A DNA stretch of 64,000 bases from positions 62,001 through 126,000 of the forward strand of contig NZ_JAUFQV010000043.1 of the NCBI RefSeq assembly GCF_030409945.1, in the 5' to 3' direction. Numbering within the stretch: position 1 is the stretch's first letter; the number at the start of each line of letters is the position of its first letter. Below the pieces are notes generated by a model. It saw only the letters and a list, made by a program, of their open reading frames with translations, was not told the origin of the DNA and made no database searches. Source of the stretch: Vibrio tapetis subsp. quintayensis (GTDB lineage: Bacteria > Pseudomonadota > Gammaproteobacteria > Enterobacterales > Vibrionaceae). Position numbers and translations under genes: made by a program. This document shows, piece by piece, positions 52,465 to 60,236 of this stretch.

Positions 52465-54483
52465 ATGCCGATTAATCATATCCGCAATATTGCCTTTGTT
52501 GGTCAGAGTGGGGTGGGTAAAACCACCCTCATTGAAAAGCTGTTGTTTGAATCCCATGCGACTAATCAACTTGGCTGCGTAGAAAAAGGCAACACCACTA
52601 CCGACTTTGACCCACAATCCATTCAATATCACCATAGTATAGAAGCGACGCCCGTCGCCCTTTCTTGGAACCAAAAGCGCCTCAATATCATTGATACACC
52701 CGGGCTGCCTGAATTACTCGGCCGAACCTTTAGTGTGTTGCCCGCAGTCGAAACCAGCGCCCTAGTACTGGATGCCAACACGCCAATCAACCAAGTTTCG
52801 GACCGCATTTTCGCTTTTGCCAAGCAACAACAAAAATGCCAAATGGTGATCATTAATAAGGTGGATCTAAATCCCGATAAAATTGCAGAGTTTCTTGAAA
52901 CCTTAGTCACTCATTTTGGTGATCACTGTTTACCTATTAACTTACCCTCGGCCGATGGGAAAGACATTGTTGATTGCTATTTCGAGCCGCAGTATCAAAC
53001 TCAAACATTGGTCGAAGACGTGTTAGGGGTACATGAGCGCTTAATTGATCAAGTGATTGAAGTCGATGAAGCTTTGATGGAAGTGTACCTCGAGCAAGGC
53101 TCAGAGCTGTTGCCTAATCAACTGCATGACCCATTTGAAGAAGCGTTGAGGATTGGCCACATAATACCGATTTGTTTTGTGTCTTCTGAAACTGGGGTGG
53201 GGGTTGAATTGCTACTAAAAACATTGGCAGAGATCATGCCAAGACCCTTTGAGGGTAACCCGCCGTTGCTTGAAAAAAATGGAAAACAGATAAGGGTCGA
53301 CTGCGAAACGCTTTCTCACGCTGTAGGCCATGTTTATAAGGTCAGCGTTGACCCATATATGGGAAAACTAGCTTACGTTCGCATGTTCCAAGGTGAATTG
53401 AACACAAGCAGCCAGCTCTACATTGGGGATAGCAACAAAGCGTTCAAAGTGGGGCACATATACCAGCTTCAAGGGAAAAAACGCATTGAAATCGCCAATG
53501 CGAAATCTGGAGATTTTTGCGTATTAGCGAAAGTCGACGACTTGGTATTTGATTCGGTCATCCATGATTCGCATGATGAAGATGGCGTAACCATGAAGAC
53601 CTTGAACTTCCCTCAATCTATGTACAGTGTTGTAGTGAAACCCAAAAAAAGAGGCGACGAGCAAAAGCTATCTGAAGTGCTGCAACGAGTGGCTTCCGAA
53701 GATCCGTCACTGAGAATTGAACATAGAACCAGAAGCAATGAAACCTTGTTAAGCGGTCAGGGAGAGTTCCATCTAAAAGTCGCACTAGAAAAAATGGCGA
53801 CGGTTTTTCAATTGGACGTGGAAACAAGCCAGCCTAGTGTTGAGTATTTTGAAACCATCACCAAATCCGCACAAGCGCAGTATCGCCACAAAAAACAAAG
53901 TGGCGGAGCGGGTCAATTTGGCGAAGTTCAATTGGAAGTGAAGCCATTAGAAAGAGGCGCTGGTTTTCGGTTTGTTAATAAGGTTGTTGGGGGCGCGATA
54001 CCGACTTCTTTGATTCCAGCGGTTGAAAAAGGCATACGTCAAGCCCTAGAAGAGGGCGCGATATCCGGGAATCCGATCCGTGATCTTGAAGTGACCGTGT
54101 TTGATGGCAAATACCATTCGGTCGATTCAAAAGAAATTGCTTTTGTCATCGCAGGTAAAAAAGCCTTCTTGCAAGCGGTGAGTGATGCATCCCCGATTGT
54201 ACTAGAACCCATTGTTCAAATGGATCTACACGTACCCATGGAAGCCGTGGGTGATGTGACGGGTGACTTATCTGGCAATCGCGGGCTAATTGAAGGGACG
54301 CAAGCAGAGCCGAATGACTTTATTCTGCTTAAAGCTAAATCTCCTATTAATGAGCTGCAAGATTACGCAAGAAGGTTGCGAGCACTTACTGGTGGGCAAG
54401 GTAGTTTTAGCATGAGTTTAAGTCACTATGAGCCAGCGCCTCCTTCGGTGCAAAAACGTGTGTGTAAGGAGAGCGCCAACTAA
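52465..54483 (+). CDS. EF-G2-like translational GTPase
   Basis: 672 residues, about 30 shorter than EF-G. G1 is GQSGVGKTT (EF-G has AHIDAGKTT), G3 DTPG, G4 NKVD. The switch I region reads GCVEKGNTTTDFDPQSIQ and lacks the RGITI motif of true EF-G, a feature of the EF-G2/EF-G-like group. Domain II, III (SGQGEFHLKVALEKM), IV (QSGGAGQFGEVQLEVKPLERGAGFRFVNKVVGGAIP) and V (LEPIVQMDLHVPMEAVGDVTGDLSGNRG) are all present; residue runs are quoted in parts. TTAGGAG precedes the ATG. The leader carries a terminator and a small ORF. Function of EF-G2 proteins is not settled. Confidence 0.9.
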   Translation: MPINHIRNIAFVGQSGVGKTTLIEKLLFESHATNQLGCVEKGNTTTDFDPQSIQYHHSIEATPVALSWNQKRLNIIDTPGLPELLGRTFSVLPAVETSALVLDANTPINQVSDRIFAFAKQQQKCQMVIINKVDLNPDKIAEFLETLVTHFGDHCLPINLPSADGKDIVDCYFEPQYQTQTLVEDVLGVHERLIDQVIEVDEALMEVYLEQGSELLPNQLHDPFEEALRIGHIIPICFVSSETGVGVELLLKTLAEIMPRPFEGNPPLLEKNGKQIRVDCETLSHAVGHVYKVSVDPYMGKLAYVRMFQGELNTSSQLYIGDSNKAFKVGHIYQLQGKKRIEIANAKSGDFCVLAKVDDLVFDSVIHDSHDEDGVTMKTLNFPQSMYSVVVKPKKRGDEQKLSEVLQRVASEDPSLRIEHRTRSNETLLSGQGEFHLKVALEKMATVFQLDVETSQPSVEYFETITKSAQAQYRHKKQSGGAGQFGEVQLEVKPLERGAGFRFVNKVVGGAIPTSLIPAVEKGIRQALEEGAISGNPIRDLEVTVFDGKYHSVDSKEIAFVIAGKKAFLQAVSDASPIVLEPIVQMDLHVPMEAVGDVTGDLSGNRGLIEGTQAEPNDFILLKAKSPINELQDYARRLRALTGGQGSFSMSLSHYEPAPPSVQKRVCKESAN

Positions 54484-54504
54484 CTGAATATTAGCTTGGG
54501 CATA

Positions 54505-54553
54505 AAGTGCGTACCCGTAATTCCGAGTTGGAACGGTACGCACTTAGGCTTTT
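54505..54553. terminator. Terminator after EF-G2-like gene
   Basis: AAGTGCGTACC / GGTACGCACTT, 11 pairs across a 19-base loop, then AGGCTTTTT, in the convergent gap. Confidence 0.8.
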
Positions 54554-54558
54554 TCTAA

Positions 54559-55929
54559 TTAAAACTTAGCTTTAACCCAAATCATACGGTGATCGGAAGA
54601 AACGTCTTTTCCTGTTCCTTTAGAGCCAACACGGCTGTCTTTAAATAGTTTGAAACCTTCTTCTGTTGATGAAGACCAATACACACCGGATTCAGTGATG
54701 TCTAGTGTCGCCGATGGCATTGCATAATCGACCCCTAAACCAAACGTCGACGTGATATGACTTGGTTTCGGGTGAGGAGATGAAGAATCAGCCGCGTGTT
54801 CACTGGCTCCATTACTGCTAGGGTACAAATCACCATTCATGACCTTTTGATTTAACAATGGATCGTTATGAAGATTTTGCATGACCGCGCTGATGCCATC
54901 GCCAGAAACCGGATCAAGGTTTAAATCGCCCATGATGACAAAGTGGCTACCAGTGGCTAAGCCGCCAGTTTTACCTGCATCATCGTAGATGTACGCCTTA
55001 CCACTCACATATTCGTGCCAAAATTGTACTTCTCCGGCATTCTGTTGCTTGTTTTTTCCGGTATCAAAAACAGGTGGAGTCGGGTGGGACATCAGTACAT
55101 GCACTACCTGATCGCCATTTTCCGTTGGAATGATGATAGGCGCATCTACGTGGTTTTTGGAAGACAAACGGATTTGTTGCCATTCATCAGCGGTGTACCA
55201 ATCGTCGCCACACTTCATTCCTACAGGTATTTTGCTAGGATTGTCACAAATGGTAATGGTTGGGATGGCTGCGTTGTCTAAGTCCTTCCATTTGAACTCT
55301 TGGAATGTCCGAGTATTGGCTTCATCAATGTCGAACTTAGACATTAAGGCAAACGCGTACTGACCATGATATTTGCCATAACCCCATGCGTCGCCAGGTA
55401 GTTGCCCAGCGGCTCCGTTGTTATCCAAGTCCAAATTGCTTTGTAAGCCAGTATTGGTCGCATACGTTTGGAAATGAGGGTAGGCAATCGGTTGTAGATG
55501 TGTGGCTCCGCCTGCTCCTTCAATACTTTGTGACACTGACAGGTAGTTCTTCTGGAAACCTTCAAGCGCTGCTTTTTTAGTGCCTGTACCATCGTTATTG
55601 TATTCCGCCAACATTAATACATCTGGGCGGTTGGTTTGAATAATAGCAGCAACGTTACGAATTTGAATGACCTTCTCTGCCATCGTTTTATCAGCATCTG
55701 CAATGGTTTTATTAAGGTAGTCGTTAACCAACTTGGTTTGATCGGCTGGCTCAACTTGCATTTCTGCAACCAACTCTTCAAACGTATCACGATCAAATGA
55801 AAGGTTATAAGTGGCGATTTTTACTTCATGAGCCACGTCTTTTTTGTATTCAGTGGCGTCATCAGAATTACAACCAACAAGTAAAGCGGAGCCAATAATA
55901 AGGGCAAGAGGAGTTTTTAAATATTTCAT
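54559..55929 (-). CDS. Endonuclease/exonuclease/phosphatase family lipoprotein
   Basis: 456 residues. A lipoprotein signal (PLALIIGSALLVGC, lipobox LVGC) anchors it. The EEP fold is shown by VKIATYNLSFDR near 36, PDVLMLAEYN (catalytic Glu) near 105, a central PTPPVFDTGK, HFVIMGDLNLDPVSGDG (Asp/Asn) near 330 and SSDHRMIWVKAKF (Asp-His) at the C-terminus. Secreted relatives act as nucleases or phosphatases that release phosphate from DNA or phospholipids. Single gene. Confidence 0.9.
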   Translation of the reverse strand: MKYLKTPLALIIGSALLVGCNSDDATEYKKDVAHEVKIATYNLSFDRDTFEELVAEMQVEPADQTKLVNDYLNKTIADADKTMAEKVIQIRNVAAIIQTNRPDVLMLAEYNNDGTGTKKAALEGFQKNYLSVSQSIEGAGGATHLQPIAYPHFQTYATNTGLQSNLDLDNNGAAGQLPGDAWGYGKYHGQYAFALMSKFDIDEANTRTFQEFKWKDLDNAAIPTITICDNPSKIPVGMKCGDDWYTADEWQQIRLSSKNHVDAPIIIPTENGDQVVHVLMSHPTPPVFDTGKNKQQNAGEVQFWHEYVSGKAYIYDDAGKTGGLATGSHFVIMGDLNLDPVSGDGISAVMQNLHNDPLLNQKVMNGDLYPSSNGASEHAADSSSPHPKPSHITSTFGLGVDYAMPSATLDITESGVYWSSSTEEGFKLFKDSRVGSKGTGKDVSSDHRMIWVKAKF

Positions 55930-56356
55930 TCGTATGTCATACCATATCGAGGGGGTGTGAAAATGGTATGTGTATCAGTTACATAATATTGTGATCATTG
56001 TCGCGTAAGTATGGATTTCATTACAGTTATGTTGCATGTTTATGAGACTTTTGCGCACCCTGTGCGGCTTTCAACATCAATGGAATACATCCAGTATAAA
56101 CTGTCCAATTTTGTGACTAGAGCGACATGTTTAACTGGAATGAGACGAGTATTCCTGCTAGTTATTCTTCGGTTTTCACTTGAATACAATATCGGGCCAA
56201 TTTTACCGAGAGCAGTACCGAAAAGGGATAGCAAGCCATTCCTTGGTATGTTTGTGTTACAACTGCAATCAAATAAGACGGTAACTTCGTGTGGCTCTTG
56301 TGATTTGTATTGGGTAAAATGCGATCAGGTTCACTTTTAAATTTTTAGGTAAGAAA
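55930..56356. other. Long intergenic region before the HAD phosphatase
   Basis: About 430 bases between divergent genes. Open frames on either strand (56011-56340 plus, 56040-56234 minus) have no ribosome site or recognisable domain. No clear operator or hairpin was seen. Confidence 0.4.
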
Positions 56357-57166
56357 ATGTACAAATTGATTGCTTTAGATATGGATGGCACGCTGCTGAA
56401 TTCTGATAAAAAGATTTCAGTTCGAAACAAACAGGCAATCGCCGCAGCGAGAGCGAAAGGCGTGCAAGTGGTTCTGGTATCAGGCCGCCCTGTAGAAGGT
56501 ATGATGGACTACGTAAAGCAGCTTGATATGATGAACGAGGGCGACTTTGTTTTAAGCTACAATGCATCATTGGTTCAAAAAACAGTGGGCCTTGAAGTGG
56601 TTCAGATCCGTATTTTAAAAGGCAGTGACGCAAAAAATCTTGCCAGCATTGCAAATGACTTAGGTGTACATGTTCACGCGTTTACTCAGAAGCATGGCCT
56701 GATCACGCCAAAGCACAATCATTACACCACTCATGAAGCCACAGTGAATGGTGTTGAGGTGCGTGAATTCGATTTTTCAGATCTGGATGATGACGAAGCA
56801 GTAATGAAAGTTATGATGATTGACGAACCTGAAGTGCTTTCAAACGCAATTGCAAACATGCCAAGCATCGCGACCGATCAATACACTATGGTGCAAAGTG
56901 CGCCGTTTTTCTTAGAATTCTTAAATCCTGCCAGCAATAAAGGCGCGGGCGTTGGTATGCTAGCCACTCACCTAGGTATTGATGCAAGTGAAGTCATCGG
57001 CATGGGCGACGCAGGCAACGACAAGCACTTAATTGAATACGCAGGCTTAGGCATAGCAATGGGCAACGCAACCGACGATATCAAAGCGATTGCTAGCCAC
57101 ATCACCGCATCGAATGATGAAGATGGTGTGGCGGTTGCGATTGAAAAATTTGTGTTGGCTCATTAG
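56357..57166 (+). CDS. yidA: Cof-type HAD-IIB phosphatase (YidA-like sugar phosphatase)
   Basis: 269 residues, same length as E. coli YidA (270). HAD motif I LIALDMDGTLLNSDKKIS at residues 4-21, motif II VVLVSGRPVEGMMDY, motif III with Lys in NPASNKGAGVG, and motif IV IGMGDAGNDKHLIEYAG. The large alpha/beta cap sits between II and III. It dephosphorylates sugar phosphates. TTTAGGTAAGAAA precedes the ATG. Confidence 0.94.
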   Translation: MYKLIALDMDGTLLNSDKKISVRNKQAIAAARAKGVQVVLVSGRPVEGMMDYVKQLDMMNEGDFVLSYNASLVQKTVGLEVVQIRILKGSDAKNLASIANDLGVHVHAFTQKHGLITPKHNHYTTHEATVNGVEVREFDFSDLDDDEAVMKVMMIDEPEVLSNAIANMPSIATDQYTMVQSAPFFLEFLNPASNKGAGVGMLATHLGIDASEVIGMGDAGNDKHLIEYAGLGIAMGNATDDIKAIASHITASNDEDGVAVAIEKFVLAH

Positions 57167-57296
57167 GTAGAGACCAAATACTCAACATTCAGAGTGTTCG
57201 AAGTATATATAGGGCGAATAGCCCTATTTGATAAAGATACTGAATTTATCAGTATTATTCACCCTGTGATTTATTTGCAATAAATACGCGGAATAA

Positions 57297-57572
57297 TTAC
57301 TGCTTTTTACCACCAACCTGAACATAGTCAATACCAATAATACGGTTTAGAATACCTAAAGCAGAATCTGTATCCGAATTAGTAGATTGAATAGTTTCAA
57401 CCGTTGCACCTTCAGGAACTAGTTCCATTGCACGATCTTGGGTGTTACCAGGAATTTGCAGGCCTACTATATTAAAACTCTCAGCATGCGCTGTATAAAC
57501 TTCTTCGTTATGAGTGATTCCTGAACAACCAGCTAACGAGATCAGACCCAAAATACACAACAACTTTTTCAT
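57297..57572 (-). CDS. Small lipoprotein of unknown function
   Basis: 91 residues. MKKLLCILGLISLAGC is a lipoprotein signal with lipobox LAGC, followed by a short soluble part (ESFNIVGLQIPGNTQDRAMELVPEGATVETIQ). AAAGG seven bases before the ATG supports expression. It resembles the small TRL-like lipoproteins, but I am not sure. It precedes an unknown gene by about 300 bases on the same strand. Confidence 0.75.
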   Translation of the reverse strand: MKKLLCILGLISLAGCSGITHNEEVYTAHAESFNIVGLQIPGNTQDRAMELVPEGATVETIQSTNSDTDSALGILNRIIGIDYVQVGGKKQ

Positions 57573-57870
57573 AATATACCTTTAATAATTAAATTCATAT
57601 GATTTCACAACGGTCTCTTTCACCGATATTGAATAGTGTTACAGATTTACTTTGTGATTACTGTAAGAGATTGTCAGGCGAATCATTACATTGGCACAAG
57701 ACTTATGTGAATAATGACTTTAACGGTTATTTCTGGAATCATACTTGCTCGAAATTCGATTTAAAAGTGACGATTTGTCTTTTTAAGTTGATTCAGACTA
57801 TAAGTAATATTAATCATATAAAACAAGGTGATTAGCCTTATTCAATGTTATTAAGCTCTATTTACCAAAA

Positions 57871-58182
57871 TTAGAATTGGAACGCTGATATATCAGAAGG
57901 CATATTGTCATTGAGTGGTTTGATAAATGGTTCAAAGGGTTGAATTTCAGCTTTTTGCCCATAGAGAGTGTATGTAATTGATGTGTCTTTGAAATGCAAT
58001 ACGTACTCTGATTCAAGTGTCTGGTACATGCCATTTATTTCAAAATCAATGCATTTGATTTCAAAATCTACGAGCTCTCTTGAGGCGGTACCATCGTTGA
58101 TGAAGATATTGCTGTTTTTAATGTTTAGAGTTTTAAGGAACCCTGTAACGATGTTTAGTGACTCTAGAGAAATAATAATCAT
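57871..58182 (-). CDS. Hypothetical protein
   Basis: 103 residues, not recognised; no signal peptide or membrane segment. Alternating hydrophobic strands (IIISLESLNIVTGFLKTLNI, VDFEIKCIDFEINGMYQ, YVLHFKDTSITYTLYG) suggest a beta-rich fold. AAGGA six bases before the ATG supports it as real. Its AT-rich composition is unlike most neighbours, which may indicate transfer. Confidence 0.5.
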   Translation of the reverse strand: MIIISLESLNIVTGFLKTLNIKNSNIFINDGTASRELVDFEIKCIDFEINGMYQTLESEYVLHFKDTSITYTLYGQKAEIQPFEPFIKPLNDNMPSDISAFQF

Positions 58183-58535
58183 GTTTATCCTTGGTGTGAA
58201 TTTAATTTGAGCACGAAAATATATTATTCCTAAATGCTGTCAATCGAACAATTTAGAGTTAGTAGTCTATAACCTTACCTATCTATATGATATTCATAGG
58301 TAACAATTAAATGTCATTAAATGTACTCATTTGTAATTTATTGCTTACATTTATATTTATAATCCACTAGGTGTATATTGGTGAGAGCCATTGCTATGAC
58401 TTAGCGAGATCTCATTTCTCACCCCTTACCTTTCATTATTCCCTCACTATTTACTTGGTTGAACGGTGACGGTCTGGCATTATGCGAGCGAAAGGCCGTG
58501 GTCAGTAAGCGGTGTGAACAGTATGAAGGTAGTCA
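58183..58535. other. AT-rich region before the PhyH gene
   Basis: About 350 bases with no supported gene. GAAGG at 58525-58529 is the ribosome site of the next gene. Nothing else recognised. Confidence 0.4.
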
Positions 58536-59318
58536 GTGTTAGAAAACAGCCAGCAATTAAGTGATTGTTACGACGAACAGGGTTACTTTGTTCTTAGAAA
58601 CTACCTCGGTGAAGAACAGATCTCATCGTTGAGAAAAGTTGTATTGAAATTCCACGAGTTGTGGAAAGCAGACAACGAAGAGTTCTATCGGGAAGAAGCG
58701 TTTAATTCGTCGTTGATTACAGGAAGTGAATATTTGCCTTGTGACGACCGAAAGAAACTGTTTGATTTTATTAGCTCAAAAAAAATCATGGAAGTAGTCG
58801 ATGCGGTGATTCCAAACAACCCAGCGTTTATGAATACGCAGTTGTTTTTTAACCCCGTAAACCCGCGACAAAAAGATTTCTGGCATTGCGATTGTCAATA
58901 CGACTATGACACGGAAGATCAGATGAAAGTCATCCTTGAAACTCAGGTGTTACATCTTAGGGTGCCTTTATTTGATGAGCCGGGAATGGAGTTGATACCA
59001 GGAACCCACAAACGATGGGACAACGAGGAAGAATACAACGTTCGGCAAGAAGTGAATGGCAAAGTGAGCAGTGATGCCATTTCTGGTGGTGAGCAAATTC
59101 CGTTGGCGGCGGGGGATATGTTGGTCTTCTCGGCAGATATGATCCACCGAGGCCGATATGGGTTAGATCGCTTAGCGTTGGATATTTTGATTTTCGATTC
59201 CGCTGCGGATTATACCGACTACGTAGACGACGACTGCATGCCTACTCAGTCTATGCTCAATAACCTGATCGACCCAAGGTTGTTTCTGAACACCTTGCAT
59301 CTCAAGTCGCTTGTGTAA
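58536..59318 (+). CDS. Phytanoyl-CoA dioxygenase (PhyH) family protein
   Basis: 260 residues with a GTG start preceded by GAAGG. The Fe(II) facial triad is visible: His117 and Asp119 in FWHCDCQYD, and His204 in DMIHRGRYG, with Arg207 likely binding 2-oxoglutarate. The family hydroxylates lipids or small molecules; substrate unknown. Single gene. Confidence 0.87.
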   Translation: MLENSQQLSDCYDEQGYFVLRNYLGEEQISSLRKVVLKFHELWKADNEEFYREEAFNSSLITGSEYLPCDDRKKLFDFISSKKIMEVVDAVIPNNPAFMNTQLFFNPVNPRQKDFWHCDCQYDYDTEDQMKVILETQVLHLRVPLFDEPGMELIPGTHKRWDNEEEYNVRQEVNGKVSSDAISGGEQIPLAAGDMLVFSADMIHRGRYGLDRLALDILIFDSAADYTDYVDDDCMPTQSMLNNLIDPRLFLNTLHLKSLV

Positions 59319-59533
59319 TTTCTGCCTGCCCCCAGCGTGATTTAGCAAAAGGGCAGGTGGTGCCGATTACATCTAATACCGGATGCTTTTAACCTAATTT
59401 GGCCTCAATAACACATCGGATTTGAAGTCCTTACAGTTATTAGGTACTTTAACGCCTCAGACACTGCACGGATGCATTGGTGGTTAAAAGAGCAGCAGAT
59501 TGCTGTCGTCACAACCCTCATTGGAGAATCACA

Positions 59534-59872
59534 ATGAATCCAGAACGAATCGATAACAAAAAACGCCGCATTCTAAAAAAACTATACTTGGCAGAGTTCG
59601 CCGTGAAAGGCTTTGAAATCTCTTGTGAAACCAATATCAAAGATTTCGACCAATATGATCTATTCATTGATGGTTTCGTCGATTTTCTTGAAGTAAATGA
59701 TCTTTGTTTCGCTGGTGGCGGCTTTGAAGTCTTCGAAGGCTTTATCTGCGGCCTTGCTCGTTACGGCTCCGTAACTCAAGAGCAAATGACAACAGCGATT
59801 GACTGGCTAAATCAACGCAGTGAAATTACGTCTTGCCAGGTCAGTGGCTTGCTCGACGCAAACTACCTATAG
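59534..59872 (+). CDS. yggL: YggL-like 50S ribosome-binding protein (DUF469)
   Basis: 112 residues from the ATG at 59534 (TTGGAG upstream). It matches YggL over its length: KKRRILKKLYLAEFAVKGFEISCE, FIDGFVDFLEVNDLCFAGGGFEVFEGFICGLARYGSVT, then IDWLNQRSEITSCQVSGLLD. In E. coli YggL binds the 50S subunit. Monocistronic, with a hairpin terminator at 59905-59928. Confidence 0.88.
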   Translation: MNPERIDNKKRRILKKLYLAEFAVKGFEISCETNIKDFDQYDLFIDGFVDFLEVNDLCFAGGGFEVFEGFICGLARYGSVTQEQMTTAIDWLNQRSEITSCQVSGLLDANYL

Positions 59873-59904
59873 CTTCCTCTTAAGGTTTCAATCTATCGTT
59901 TAAA

Positions 59905-59930
59905 CACGCCTCTAGTGATAGTGGCGTGCA
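59905..59930 (+). terminator. Terminator after yggL
   Basis: CACGCC pairs with GGCGTG, with an inner CTA/TAG extension, followed by CATTTTGTT. Confidence 0.5.
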
Positions 59931-60149
59931 TTTTGTTGCGCAAAAAATGTGATAAGCATCCGTTTTTCAAATCAAATTTGCAATATTGTATGACAAATTG
60001 TGGAGTTGTTGATTTCGAATCGGCACAATAATTATTCGTAGAAATAAATAACAACAAATTGGGATCTATATCCAATGTTATCTAATCCTTACTTTCTATA
60101 ATGATTAGATAACCTTTATTAACGCTAACACTGACAGCAATACCTTCGC

Positions 60150-60211
60150 ATTTGTCCGTACCACCACATAATTCAATAAGGTGCGGATGGTCCTGCACGC
60201 TGGAAGCAAAT
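60150..60211 (+). other. Structured leader before the formate dehydrogenase gene
   Basis: TCCGTACC (60155-60162) pairs with GGTGCGGA (60180-60187), one G-U. ATTTG just before it pairs with CAAAT at 60207-60211, so the hairpin is enclosed by an outer helix as in a multi-branch junction. It lies about 25 bases before the start codon. It could be an attenuator or a regulatory RNA; it does not match the molybdenum cofactor motif as I know it. Confidence 0.4.
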
Positions 60212-60236
60212 AGCCTTGTACTAAAGGGGATTGTCT

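Noticed and set aside
56011..56340. 109-codon open frame before the HAD phosphatase
   Set aside because: No ribosome site, no recognisable domain, low-complexity composition, and it overlaps a promoter region.
57599..57835. 78-codon plus-strand frame opposite the small lipoprotein
   Set aside because: No ribosome site; its start overlaps the leader of the divergent lipoprotein gene, and no domain is recognised.
60150..60236. Molybdenum cofactor riboswitch before formate dehydrogenase
   Set aside because: The hairpin lacks the conserved sequence elements of the Moco RNA motif as I know it; kept only as an unnamed structured leader.
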